This document shows, one piece after another, positions 46,901-54,994 of a stretch of 58,132 bases of DNA (position 1 is the first letter of the stretch; every line of letters starts with the position of its first letter). A model generated the notes under the pieces. The model had not been told where the DNA came from. It made no database searches and worked only from the letters and a program-made list of their open reading frames with translations. The DNA is taken from contig CALGNX010000021.1 in the NCBI GenBank assembly GCA_937958265.1, positions 1 to 58,132 of the forward strand, written 5' to 3'. The translations under genes and the position numbers were made by a program. The stretch comes from an uncultured Algibacter sp. (GTDB lineage: Bacteria > Bacteroidota > Bacteroidia > Flavobacteriales > Flavobacteriaceae).

Positions 46901-47102
46901 TTAATTGACTTGTTTCAGACTGTACTTCAATAGAGAAATTACCATTTTCGTCTGTGATTGTTCCTTTTTTAGCAGTTGTTGATATGTTTACAAAGGGAAT
47001 TGTGGTTGTGTTGGTGGCATCTGTTACGGTACCTGTAATAGTAGTTTGTGCATGGCTAATACCAACAAGGGCTAGCATGATGCATAGTATAGTGTGCTTC
47101 AT
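43908..47102 (-). CDS. susC: SusC/RagA-family TonB-dependent transporter
   Basis: 1064 residues. Signal peptide (cleavage after SHAQ), carboxypeptidase-regulatory-like domain (about 20-100), plug domain (about 110-230; NPLFVVDGIPINNET) and a 22-strand barrel ending GFKAGFNF. It imports an unknown solute using TonB energy, partnered by the following SusD. Position between a glycosyltransferase/ArsS gene pair and the symporter makes it part of the arsenosugar locus. It has no anti-sigma or FecR partner in view. Confidence 0.9.
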   Translation of the reverse strand: MKHTILCIMLALVGISHAQTTITGTVTDATNTTTIPFVNISTTAKKGTITDENGNFSIEVQSETSQLIFSYLGYKTQKIIVGNKTVINIALQEDTSALDEIVITALGIERDTKELGYAIQAIKSESLTEVKTVNFLDNLQGKLAGITVTQGATGVGSSSKITIRGEASFSNNNPLFVVDGIPINNETVFNFTNQAAAGFQEVDFGNGAMEVNPDDVESVTVLKGPSAAALYGTRASNGVIVIKTKDGNKKKGFSVSLNTSITVDSAFKLPEFQNEYGQGQSGVFEFVDGLGGGTSDNITYSWGPRLDAGNFISQFDSPVQLPDGTFVRGGDTALYNGLPITPTPFNSNPDNLKDFYKTGSTTINNIAISNGFDTGSYRLSFTDLKSESIIPGVNLNRQTVAAKLNFEPSDKTEINTAINYVNSSSDNRPSNGYGSENANYSLVAWGPRSLNIDNLRNYWQPGLEGVQQYSFNYTFFDNPFFILEENRNSFERDRIFGNINIKQNITDHLSVSLRTGMDYSSETRQLRRNFSSNRFQNGGYAEHDVKYREVNTDFLINYNNIFSDFSVNISAGGNRLNQTASTKQSQTINLAQPGIFSLNNAASPIEVFQFKSEKQINSFYGIAKLGYKNFLFLDITGRNDWSSALATPFSVDGTSFFYPSASASFILSNVTELPSVFSFAKLRASVAQVGNDTSPFQTSGAFVSQTSFNSEPTFSNQNFIPNANLKPEQTTNYEFGADFRFFKDRLNFDFTYYNATTKDQIISLPIAVSSGFNEQVVNGGEVNTQGVEIVLGITPIKNQNFKWNTTFNFATNRSTIENLPQNDGRLTLAFSRIYDSANQTVWFQVEEGGRIGDLYGTGYLKNDNGDFIIDDNGRFIADNNLQKIGNYNPDFTLGWNNNLSYKNWNLNVLFDWRQGGEVVSRTRALGNVGGQLAETRFRPEAGIIAQGVNQNTGQPNTVAVNAESYYRQFFDRNHEENNVYDASFLKLRQFAIGYSFKIKDGFLGLQDGANLNLSFTGNNLFAITENPHFDPEQIAVQGNGFVSGVEDLSYATTRSFGFKAGFNF

Positions 47103-47171
47103 TTAATGTTAAATAAAAATTAGTAAGAGTATCTGAGAAAAAAACAGATTTAAAGGAATCTATAAATGAAG

Positions 47172-47840
47172 TTATGCTGGCGAGCCTTTATTGAAAGGTT
47201 GGTTTAGTATGAATGTTGTAAAAACTGTATAATAATAAGTGATTACCTTTTTTGTAATTAAAAGCGATTGCAGTAAAAGTGTTTTAATAGTTCTAGATAG
47301 TGCCTTAAAACTAGTAATAACTAACTTTATATCTGTAGTAGTATTAATGTCTGTTAACAGTTCTAAATAGCAAATAGCTACTTTATTGGTACTTGTTAAT
47401 TTGGAAATACTTCTATTTAAAGTGTGTGTTTGCCAAGGTAATTTTAAAAAAAGGGTTTTATTAAATTGTTTTTTTTTAAGGCCCATTAAATAAAAGCCAC
47501 CACCAGTTGAAGGCCCTAAAACAAGATTGTGCTTTTGGAGTTTTTCAACTGTTTTTAAAATATGTTTTGATGTTAAATGCGGGGTATCGTTTCCAATAGT
47601 AATAATGGCATTAAAACCTTTGTTGTAAATGGATTCTATGGCGTGAGTAAAACGTTCGCCAAAAGAATTTCCAATTTGTTGCGTTTCGGTATAATGAAAA
47701 TAAGGTAAGCCTGTTTTTTTTGCAACTGCTATGGTTTTAGCATTTAATGTTTCAAATAAATTTCTGGATAAAAAAGATTTTGAAATAATTTCTTTTTCAG
47801 CAGAATTTGCAAAAATTAATATGGCGGTTTTATTATTCAA
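47172..47840 (-). CDS. TIGR04282-like (DUF2064) glycosyltransferase paralogue, diverged
   Basis: 222 residues. The fold start NKTAILIFANSAE, GNSFGERFTH, and IGNDTPHL parallel the TIGR04282 gene at 38902. But the key GPAEDGGYYLIGL motif reads GPSTGGGFYLMGL, so an acidic pair is lost. The C-terminal third is basic and hydrophobic, with no counterpart in the paralogue. It may be a non-catalytic partner or a copy with changed specificity. Confidence 0.75.
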   Translation of the reverse strand: MNNKTAILIFANSAEKEIISKSFLSRNLFETLNAKTIAVAKKTGLPYFHYTETQQIGNSFGERFTHAIESIYNKGFNAIITIGNDTPHLTSKHILKTVEKLQKHNLVLGPSTGGGFYLMGLKKKQFNKTLFLKLPWQTHTLNRSISKLTSTNKVAICYLELLTDINTTTDIKLVITSFKALSRTIKTLLLQSLLITKKVITYYYTVFTTFILNQPFNKGSPA

Positions 47841-47960
47841 ATATTTTTTACGCTTTAAGCACCTTGTGTTTTGTTTATTTTAAATCCTGTTAAATTAAAA
47901 GCTATTACAGGGTGTCTTGTTTTTTTTTACTCTCTTTAAGAGGTTAGTTTACTTGTAAAT

Positions 47961-49016
47961 TTAAGCGACTACACCTTGGCAACTACTACCTGCGCCGGCT
48001 GTGCAACCGTAACAGTGTTGCGAGATAATAATATTGCGCCCCTCTAAAAGACTTTCGTTGTATTCCGAAACGTGTTTCGATTTGCTGTTTACTGGTAAGC
48101 CAAGCATTTGGTTAAAATCGCAATCAAACAGGTAGCCATCCCAACTTATGGAAAGGGTGTTGGTACACATTACGTTTTTAACAGCAGTAGGGTTGTAGGC
48201 CTCTACAAGTGCATACATGTAATCATCGTAATTTTCAGATGCTATTAAGTAATCTAAAAATCGTGCTATGGGTAGGTTGGTAATGGCGAATAAATTGTGG
48301 AATTGAATTCCGAAATCGTCCATTAAACCTTTTTTAAAATCTTTTTCCATAGCCATTTGGTCGCCAGGTAAAAAGGCACCTGAAGGGTTGTACACCAAGT
48401 CCAACCTTAAGCCGCTGCCTGGCATACCGTAGCCAATAGCATTTAATTCTTGTAATGCTTTTATGGATTTATCAAAAACACCGTTGCCTCGTTGTTTGTC
48501 TGTTTTTCCACGTGTCCAGTGTGGCATGGAGCTTACAACATGTACATTGTGTTTTTTGAAAAATTCTGGTAAATCGTAATATTTTTTATTGGCTCGGATA
48601 ATAGTTAGGTTGGAGCGTACTATAAAATCTTTAATACCTGCTTTGGCAGCTTCTTCTACAAACCAACGAAAATCTGGATTCATTTCTGGTGCGCCACCAG
48701 TTAAATCCAAGGTGTGTGCACCGGTGTTTTTTATAATATCTAAACATTGCCGCATGGTGTCTCGCGTCATTATTTCTTTGCGGTCTGGTCCGGCATCTAC
48801 ATGGCAGTGTTCGCACACTTGGTTACACATGTAGCCTACGTTTATTTGTAGTATCTCCAATTTTTTCGCTTTAAGCGGAAATTGGTTAGTCTCGGAAATT
48901 TTATCTTTAAATGTTGGCAGTTCTCCATTTCGGAAAATACCGTTGGATAGCAGCTCTAATTGCTTGTTACTATTTGCTAAATCGCTGTTGCGTTTTTGTA
49001 GAGATTTTGTTGCCAT
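47961..49016 (-). CDS. arsS: Arsenosugar biosynthesis radical SAM protein
   Basis: 351 residues. Radical SAM cluster cysteines in CNQVCEHC (Cys64, 68, 71) and LDLTGGAPEMNP (SAM GGE-type loop). The C-terminal DUF3641-type extension has cysteines DCDFNQML and HCYGCTAGAGSSCQ. ArsS transfers the deoxyadenosyl group of SAM to dimethylated arsenic, the committed step to arsenosugars. It follows the peroxidase-like gene, with a dispersed repeat between them. Signature gene of the locus. Confidence 0.93.
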   Translation of the reverse strand: MATKSLQKRNSDLANSNKQLELLSNGIFRNGELPTFKDKISETNQFPLKAKKLEILQINVGYMCNQVCEHCHVDAGPDRKEIMTRDTMRQCLDIIKNTGAHTLDLTGGAPEMNPDFRWFVEEAAKAGIKDFIVRSNLTIIRANKKYYDLPEFFKKHNVHVVSSMPHWTRGKTDKQRGNGVFDKSIKALQELNAIGYGMPGSGLRLDLVYNPSGAFLPGDQMAMEKDFKKGLMDDFGIQFHNLFAITNLPIARFLDYLIASENYDDYMYALVEAYNPTAVKNVMCTNTLSISWDGYLFDCDFNQMLGLPVNSKSKHVSEYNESLLEGRNIIISQHCYGCTAGAGSSCQGVVA

Positions 49017-49079
49017 ATTTTGATGTATGAATTACGGTTTTTTATAAATTTTATACGTCTACGTAATTTGTTGTGTTTT

Positions 49080-49173
49080 GCGTTAGGGATTGTAGAGGAT
49101 AGCCCACAGCTTTTGCACTTTTCTGCAAAAGTGAGGACTTGGAACGGAAAGCCTGACCCTTGTGGTAACGCCC
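49080..49173 (-). repeat. Dispersed intergenic repeat, copy 3 (reverse orientation)
   Basis: On the minus strand it begins GGGCGTTACCACAAGGGTCA and ends CAATCCCTAACGC, matching copies at 11231 and 18303. It contains the palindrome TTTTGCA...TGCAAAA. It lies between arsS and the peroxidase-like gene. Confidence 0.75.
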
Positions 49174-49178
49174 TGCTG

Positions 49179-49514
49179 CTAACCGTCTAGTTTGTTTACT
49201 TTATTCATCATTTGTACGCCATGTACTAGGGTTGCTCCACTTTTTATGGCGGCGCCTACATGAATGGCTTCCATCATTTCGTCTTTGGTAACGCCACGTT
49301 GTAGGGTGTCTTTGGTGTAAGCGTCTATGCAGTATGGGCATTGCTCTGTATGTGCAACGGCTAAGGCTATTAAAGATTTTTCGCGGGCGGTTAATGCACC
49401 TTCTTCAAAAACTTTGCCATAATACTCAAAGAATTTGTTGCCTAATTCTTCGCTCCATTCTGTGATTTTTCCAAATTTTCTTAAATCTGCTGGGTCGTAA
49501 TATGTTTTTTGCAT
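49179..49514 (-). CDS. Arsenosugar-associated carboxymuconolactone decarboxylase/peroxidase-like protein
   Basis: 111 residues, AhpD-like fold. Active-site CxxC is Cys59/Cys62 in HTEQCPYCIDAY, followed by the helix GAAIKSGATLVHG. This family recurs in arsenosugar loci and is annotated 'peroxidase-like'. It may handle peroxide or reduce arsenic intermediates. It appears to be the first gene of the minus-strand locus. A near-match TATCTTTA at 49529-49536 on the minus strand could be its promoter. Confidence 0.88.
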   Translation of the reverse strand: MQKTYYDPADLRKFGKITEWSEELGNKFFEYYGKVFEEGALTAREKSLIALAVAHTEQCPYCIDAYTKDTLQRGVTKDEMMEAIHVGAAIKSGATLVHGVQMMNKVNKLDG

Positions 49515-49578
49515 AATTATTTTTTGCTTAAAGATATTATTCTAAATTATTATGTCGTTTGATTTTTCAAGACTTAAC

Positions 49579-49624
49579 AAAAAAAATCGTTAAATAATAT
49601 TTTGAGTTATTATTTAACGATTTT
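49579..49624 (-). terminator. Long perfect stem-loop with U-run
   Basis: AAAATCGTTAAATAATA (49583-49599) is the perfect complement of TATTATTTAACGATTTT (49608-49624): a 17-bp stem with an 8-base loop. Read on the minus strand it is followed by T-run. It probably ends transcription of the acyl-CoA dehydrogenase gene (about 170 bases downstream of its stop) ahead of the arsenosugar locus. Confidence 0.75.
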
Positions 49625-49792
49625 AAAGGTACGCTATTTTGTAGGTAAATTACATCTATTTTGTTTTATTTTTTTAAACCGCTGTGTCTCAGTATTTATG
49701 TTTAATTTAAAAGATGTAATGGCTTTCTTTTTATTTAAAATATCTTTTGGTTATACCTTATTAATAATTTGTTATTGGTTTTGTTAGGTGTG

Positions 49793-50935
49793 TTACGATT
49801 TTATTAAACTACGTGAAATTACAATTTTTTGAATTTCGGATGTGCCTTCATAAATTTGAGTTATTTTGGCGTCTCGCATTAAACGCTCTACATGGTAGTC
49901 TTTCACAAAACCGTTACCACCGTGTATTTGTACGGCTTCCACGGTATGTTCCATAGCAATTTTGCTGGCATATAATTTGGCCATCGCGCTAGATTTATCG
50001 TAATTTTGGCCTTGGTCTTTATCCCAAGCCGATTTCATTACTAGCATACGAGCAGCTTCTATGTCTGTGTACATATCTGCGAGTTTAAAAGCTACTGCTT
50101 GGTGGTTGCAAATTTCTGTGCCAAAGGCTTTGCGTACTTTGGAATATTTAAGAGCCAACTCGTAAGCTCCCGATGCTATGCCTAATGCTTGTGCTGCAAT
50201 ACCTATTCGGCCTCCCGAAAGGGTTTTCATGGCGAAACGGAAGCCAGAACCGTTGGTGCCAATTCTGTTTTCTTTTGGTATTTTTACATCGTTAAATTGT
50301 AGGGTGTGTGTGTCGCTGCCACGAATGCCTAGTTTGTCTTCTTTAGGGCCTATATCAAATCCTGGTGTGCCTTTTTCTACAATAAATGTGTTAATACCGT
50401 GTGATCCTTTGTCTTTATCGGTTTGGGCTATTACTAAATACACGTCTGCACGCCCACCATTTGTAATCCAGTTTTTTGTGCCGTTTATTAGGTAGTGGTC
50501 GCCCTTATCAATAGCTGTGGTTTTTTGTGAAGTGGCATCGCTGCCAGCTTCGGGCTCGCTTAAGCAAAAGGCGCCTACAAACTCGCCAGTTGCTAGTTTT
50601 GTGAGGTATTTTTGTTTTTGCTCTTCGGTTCCGTAGGCTTCTAGGCCGTAACAAACTAAAGAGTTGTTTACGGAAACGATAACGGATGCTGATGCGTCAA
50701 TTTTAGATAGCTCTTCCATAATAAGTACATATGAAATGGTATCCATACCGCTGCCACCGTATTTAGGGTCTACCATAATGCCCATAAAACCCAAAGCACC
50801 CATTTTTTTTACAAGGGCCTGGGGGAATTCTTGTTTGTTATCCCGCTCTATAACGCCTGGTAGCAATTCTGTTTGGGCAAAATCGCGAGCGGCATCTCTA
50901 ATCATTATGTGTTCTTCTGAAAGGCTAAAATCCAT
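49793..50935 (-). CDS. Acyl-CoA dehydrogenase
   Basis: 380 residues from the chosen ATG, the length of short-chain enzymes. It begins MDFSLSEEHIMIRDAARDFA, has FAD-binding AFCLSEPEAGSD and WITNGGRAD, and the catalytic-Glu motif QIYEGTSEIQ. It oxidises acyl-CoA to the 2-enoyl form and passes electrons to ETF. An ATG at 50977 would add 14 residues but would fall on the promoter, so the inner start is preferred. Confidence 0.92.
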   Translation of the reverse strand: MDFSLSEEHIMIRDAARDFAQTELLPGVIERDNKQEFPQALVKKMGALGFMGIMVDPKYGGSGMDTISYVLIMEELSKIDASASVIVSVNNSLVCYGLEAYGTEEQKQKYLTKLATGEFVGAFCLSEPEAGSDATSQKTTAIDKGDHYLINGTKNWITNGGRADVYLVIAQTDKDKGSHGINTFIVEKGTPGFDIGPKEDKLGIRGSDTHTLQFNDVKIPKENRIGTNGSGFRFAMKTLSGGRIGIAAQALGIASGAYELALKYSKVRKAFGTEICNHQAVAFKLADMYTDIEAARMLVMKSAWDKDQGQNYDKSSAMAKLYASKIAMEHTVEAVQIHGGNGFVKDYHVERLMRDAKITQIYEGTSEIQKIVISRSLIKS

Positions 50936-50974
50936 ATTTCGTAATTGAAGGTTTGTTTGGGTGAAATTTATTAC

Positions 50975-51006
50975 CAAATATAGCTTTTTAGTGTGAATTT
51001 TTCAAA
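50975..51006 (-). promoter_or_regulatory. Bacteroidota promoter for the acyl-CoA dehydrogenase gene
   Basis: On the minus strand, TTTG at 51003-51006 and TATATTTG (TAnnTTTG) at 50975-50982 are separated by 20 bases, close to the ideal spacing. It sits about 40 bases before the ATG at 50935 and supports that start. Confidence 0.6.
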
Positions 51007-51030
51007 ACGTATTACTATTTTTACGGGACT

Positions 51031-52089
51031 ATGGTTAAAAATACATATAAGGTTATTGGAGTAATGTCTGGTACTTCGTTAGATGGTATTGATTTGATTT
51101 ACGCTAAATTTGAGTTCGATAATACATGGCGTTTCGAGATTTTACATGCTGAAACAATTGCCTACTCGGCCTATTGGTTTAAAATATTGAAGTGTTTGAT
51201 TAATAATTCAATAGAGGAATTAAAAATTATAGATGTTAGTTATACGTTGTATTTAGCGAAAGTGATTCAGGGTTTTATAGATAAAAATAATATTATAGAT
51301 ATTGATGCTGTTTGTTCACATGGGCATACAGCATTGCACCAGCCTGAAAAAAAGTTAACCTACCAAATAGGTAATTTACCGCTTCTGGCAGATATGTTGG
51401 AAGAGGTAGTGATTTGTGATTTTAGGGTGCAAGATGTTATGTTAGGTGGGCAAGGCGCACCATTGGTACCTGTGGGAGATGAATTGTTGTTCTCTGAGTT
51501 TGATGCGTGTTTGAATTTAGGAGGATTTGCTAATATTTCTATGGTTATAAATGGCGAACGGATAGCTTATGATGTTTGTCCTGTAAATATTGTTTTAAAT
51601 GCATATGCCAATCAACTAGGTTTAAATTATGATGATGGTGGTAATATTGCAGCATCGGGTATGTTATTGCCAAGGTTAAAGGAGCGTTTGGATAATTTGG
51701 ATTATTATGCTGAGAAACCACCAAAGTCTCTAGGCTTGGAATGGGTTAATACTTTTGTGCTTCCGCTTTTAGAGTTAAAGGAAGCGGAGATAAAAGATAT
51801 CCTTAAAACTTTTTCAGATCATATTGCAGCGCAAATATCTAGTGTTTTAAAAGATAATTCAAAAGTTTTGGTTACTGGAGGTGGTGCTTACAACAGCTAC
51901 ATTATTTCTAAAATAAAACAAAATAAAAATGTAGACCTTATTATACCCAATAACAATTTGGTGGAATTTAAAGAAGCACTTATTTTTGGCTTCTTAGGTA
52001 TTTTAAAATTTAGGGGGGAAGTTAACTGTATGAAAAGTGTTACAGGTGCTGTTAAAGATCATAGTTCTGGCGAAATATTTCTTCCTTAA
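51031..52089 (+). CDS. anmK: Anhydro-N-acetylmuramic acid kinase
   Basis: 352 residues. The N-terminal signature GVMSGTSLDGIDLIYAKF and the middle CLNLGGFANIS are those of AnmK, which phosphorylates 1,6-anhydro-MurNAc during peptidoglycan recycling. VTGGGAYNSYI closes the ATPase fold. Slightly shorter than the ~370 of enterobacterial AnmK. It is divergent from the acyl-CoA dehydrogenase gene and seems monocistronic. Confidence 0.92.
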   Translation: MVKNTYKVIGVMSGTSLDGIDLIYAKFEFDNTWRFEILHAETIAYSAYWFKILKCLINNSIEELKIIDVSYTLYLAKVIQGFIDKNNIIDIDAVCSHGHTALHQPEKKLTYQIGNLPLLADMLEEVVICDFRVQDVMLGGQGAPLVPVGDELLFSEFDACLNLGGFANISMVINGERIAYDVCPVNIVLNAYANQLGLNYDDGGNIAASGMLLPRLKERLDNLDYYAEKPPKSLGLEWVNTFVLPLLELKEAEIKDILKTFSDHIAAQISSVLKDNSKVLVTGGGAYNSYIISKIKQNKNVDLIIPNNNLVEFKEALIFGFLGILKFRGEVNCMKSVTGAVKDHSSGEIFLP

Positions 52090-52114
52090 AATTACGTAAA
52101 GCATTTTTAGTTTC

Positions 52115-52122
52115 TATATTTG
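52115..52122 (+). promoter_or_regulatory. Possible -7 element with long leader before nhaD
   Basis: TATATTTG fits TAnnTTTG but is 183 bases before the nhaD ATG, just after anmK. If used, nhaD has a leader of about 175 bases with no gene in it. No known riboswitch consensus was recognised. Confidence 0.35.
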
Positions 52123-52305
52123 TTAGCTAAAGTGTTAAATTGTTTTTTAAAATAAACGAAAAAGATAGAACATGCTACGAATTTACAATTGTGAGTTTGT
52201 TAAGCGTTCTTGAGTGAAATTTGAATTGTTAAATACAAAAAGGGTGTGGTGTCTCCTTAATTTAAAGGTGCCAAAATAAATAATTTTACAAAAAAAGAAG
52301 AATAA

Positions 52306-53706
52306 ATGGAAGCAGCGATTATTTTAGTATTTGTAATGGGCTATTTGGCTATTACGCTTGAACACAGTTTGAAAATTGATAAATTGATTCCGGCACTTGT
52401 CATGATGGCTATCTCTTGGGCCTTAATCGCTTTAGGTATTGATAGTTTTCCGCAGTGGTTTGATTCTGCAGGGCATGCGCTTATGGAAAATTTTGGACTT
52501 TTAGCTCATGAGGATAAAATGCATTTAATGGAAGAAACCCTTCTGCATCATTTGGGTAAAACTTCTGAGATTTTGGTTTTTCTTTTGGGGGCCATGACCA
52601 TTGTTGAAATTATTGATTATTTTGATGGATTCTCTACAATTAAAGATTTTATAAAAACTAAGAAAAAGAGTAAAATACTTTGGATTTTTGCTATTCTAGC
52701 TTTTATTTTATCTGCTATAATTGATAACCTAACAGCTACTATTGTATTAATTTCAATTTTACAAAAAATTGTAAAAGATAGAGATGTGCGTATTTGGTAT
52801 GCAGGTTTAATTATAATTGCAGCAAATGCTGGTGGTGCTTGGTCTCCTATTGGCGATGTTACTACAACTATGTTGTGGATTGGTAAAAAAGTATCTACAG
52901 GGCATTTGGTAGGTTATTTACTTTTGCCGTCGTTTTTATGTATGGCTGTACCTACTTTAATAGCCTCATTTTTACCCGCTTTTCAAGGTAATTTAGATTT
53001 TGAGGAAACTCAAGAGAAGAAGAAATCGAAGTTTAGTGGTAAAATGCTTTATTTAGGTTTGGGTGCTATCATATTTGTTCCAATATTTAAGGTTGTAACA
53101 CATTTACCACCATACGTAGGTATGATGTTGTCTTTAGGTGTTGTAGCTGTTTTTGCAGAGATTTACAGTAGCTCTAAATTTAGTATGACAGAGTTAAATG
53201 ATGAGGAAAGCGATTTGAATGCACACCATAGTCCAGTACATTCTTCGTTATCTAAAATAGAATTACCAAGTATATTATTCTTTTTAGGTATTTTAATGGC
53301 AGTTGCAGCTTTAGAGTCTTTAGGTATTTTGTTCAATTTTGCAGGTTCGTTACAAGACAATATGCCTATGTTAGGTACAGAATTACATGAACAAGGGCGT
53401 ACAGGTGTTTCAGATTTAGTAGTTTTATTGCTAGGTATAGGTTCTGCAGTAATTGATAACGTGCCATTAGTAGCTGCTAGTTTAGGAATGTTTTCTGAGC
53501 CAATGGATAATGAATTATGGCACTTTATTGCCTATTCTGCAGGAACAGGAGGAAGTATGTTAATTATTGGTTCTGCTGCTGGTGTTGTTGCTATGGGTAT
53601 GGAAAAAATAGATTTCTTTTGGTACTTAAAAAAAATAGCTTGGTTAGCTTTTGTTGGTTTTATTGTAGGGGCAATTGCTTTTATGTTTACTAGAACATTA
53701 TTTTAG
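52306..53706 (+). CDS. nhaD: NhaD-type Na+/H+ antiporter
   Basis: 466 residues, about twelve hydrophobic segments, ion-transporter superfamily. Signatures include SAIIDNLTATIVLISIL, AANAGGAWSPIGDVTTTMLW and GSAVIDNVPLVAASLGMF, with IDN repeats that line the transport path. Exports Na+ in exchange for protons, consistent with a marine, high-sodium habitat. It stands alone between anmK and the exbB operon. Confidence 0.9.
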   Translation: MEAAIILVFVMGYLAITLEHSLKIDKLIPALVMMAISWALIALGIDSFPQWFDSAGHALMENFGLLAHEDKMHLMEETLLHHLGKTSEILVFLLGAMTIVEIIDYFDGFSTIKDFIKTKKKSKILWIFAILAFILSAIIDNLTATIVLISILQKIVKDRDVRIWYAGLIIIAANAGGAWSPIGDVTTTMLWIGKKVSTGHLVGYLLLPSFLCMAVPTLIASFLPAFQGNLDFEETQEKKKSKFSGKMLYLGLGAIIFVPIFKVVTHLPPYVGMMLSLGVVAVFAEIYSSSKFSMTELNDEESDLNAHHSPVHSSLSKIELPSILFFLGILMAVAALESLGILFNFAGSLQDNMPMLGTELHEQGRTGVSDLVVLLLGIGSAVIDNVPLVAASLGMFSEPMDNELWHFIAYSAGTGGSMLIIGSAAGVVAMGMEKIDFFWYLKKIAWLAFVGFIVGAIAFMFTRTLF

Positions 53707-53898
53707 AATATAAGTAATGTTGCAATAAAACATATATTTTAAAGACTTTTTTATGTTAGTGCAATTGAAAATTAACTTTTTATATGTAGTTTTATGGCTA
53801 CATGTTAACGCTTTTATTAAATCGTAGCTTATTCTAATAGTTTATTATACTTAAACAGATTAAGAGACGTTATACAAATGGAATAAACCAGATATCAT

Positions 53899-54600
53899 AT
53901 GCTAACTACATTAATACAAAAAACACAAGATGTTGCAGAGACTCTGCCCGATGGTGAAACTGCAGAAAGTTCATTGTCTATAATAGAGCTAATTAGTAGT
54001 GGAGGTACTGCAGGACAAATTATTATCGCATTGCTTTTCTTCCTTTTAGTAGGTGCTATTTATATTTATTTTGAACGGATTTTTGCTATTAAAGCGGCTT
54101 CGCAAGTGGATTCTAATTTTATGAATCAAATTAAAGACCATGTAAGTAATGGGAAAATTGATTCTGCACAAATGCTTTGTGCACAGCAAAACACACCGGT
54201 ATCTAGGTTAATTGGTAAAGGTATTTCCAGAATAGGAAAGCCGTTGGCAGACATTAATACAGCGCTTGAAAATGCGGGCCGTTTAGAAATTTATGGCTTA
54301 GAAAAAAACGTAAGCGTGCTTGCTACAATTTCAGGTGCTGGTCCAATGATTGGTTTTTTGGGTACAGTTGTGGGTATGATATTAGCTATTTATGAATTAG
54401 CGAACGCAGGTGGTACTATACAAATGGATGTTTTAGCAAGTGGTTTGTACACGGCTATGACGACTACCGTAGCAGGTTTAATTGTTGGTATTGTAGGTTT
54501 TATGGCTTATAATCATTTAGTTGTTAAAACAGATAAAGTGGTATACCAAATGGAGGCTAATTCATTAGAATTTTTAGATCATTTAAACGAGCCTACTTAA
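53899..54600 (+). CDS. exbB: MotA/TolQ/ExbB proton channel protein
   Basis: 233 residues. One N-terminal and two later membrane helices. The conserved channel block ATISGAGPMIGFLGTVVGMI and GLYTAMTTTVAGLIVGIVGF are diagnostic. With the following ExbD and TonB-like genes it forms an energy-transduction complex in the inner membrane that powers TonB-dependent transporters such as the SusC at 43908, if it is the main copy. Confidence 0.92.
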   Translation: MLTTLIQKTQDVAETLPDGETAESSLSIIELISSGGTAGQIIIALLFFLLVGAIYIYFERIFAIKAASQVDSNFMNQIKDHVSNGKIDSAQMLCAQQNTPVSRLIGKGISRIGKPLADINTALENAGRLEIYGLEKNVSVLATISGAGPMIGFLGTVVGMILAIYELANAGGTIQMDVLASGLYTAMTTTVAGLIVGIVGFMAYNHLVVKTDKVVYQMEANSLEFLDHLNEPT

Positions 54601-54601
54601 T

Positions 54602-54991
54602 ATGAATTTTAGAGGAAGAAATAAAGTTACTCCAGAATTTAATATGTCTTCTATGACGGATATTGTATTCCTGTTACTTATCTTTTTTATGATTGCTTCT
54701 ACTTTAGTTACTACAAATGCTATCGATATTTTATTGCCAAAAGCAAGTGGAAAAACAGAAAATAAAAAATCTGTAGCAGTAAGTATTAAAAAAGATTTAA
54801 CGTACTATATCGACCAAAAGCGCGTGGGGGTAAGTGTTTTAGAGAACGAATTGCTTGCAGCATTATCATCTCAAGATGAACCCACTATTGTTTTGAGAGC
54901 AGAAGAGTCTGTTTCTGTAAAGCATGTGGTTAAAGTAATGGATATTGCTAATAGAAATAAATTTAAAGTTGTTTTAGCTGTTAAACCTTAA
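54602..54991 (+). CDS. exbD: ExbD/TolR family protein
   Basis: 129 residues. One membrane helix near the N-terminus with the essential Asp in MTDIVFLLLIFFMI, then a periplasmic domain ending VVLAVKP. Starts one base after exbB's stop, so cotranscribed. Confidence 0.92.
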   Translation: MNFRGRNKVTPEFNMSSMTDIVFLLLIFFMIASTLVTTNAIDILLPKASGKTENKKSVAVSIKKDLTYYIDQKRVGVSVLENELLAALSSQDEPTIVLRAEESVSVKHVVKVMDIANRNKFKVVLAVKP

Positions 54992-54994
54992 GTA

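Noticed and set aside
49602-49787. 61-codon plus-strand frame between the peroxidase-like and acyl-CoA dehydrogenase genes
   Set aside because: It begins within the loop and right arm of the strong terminator hairpin and encodes a low-complexity hydrophobic product.
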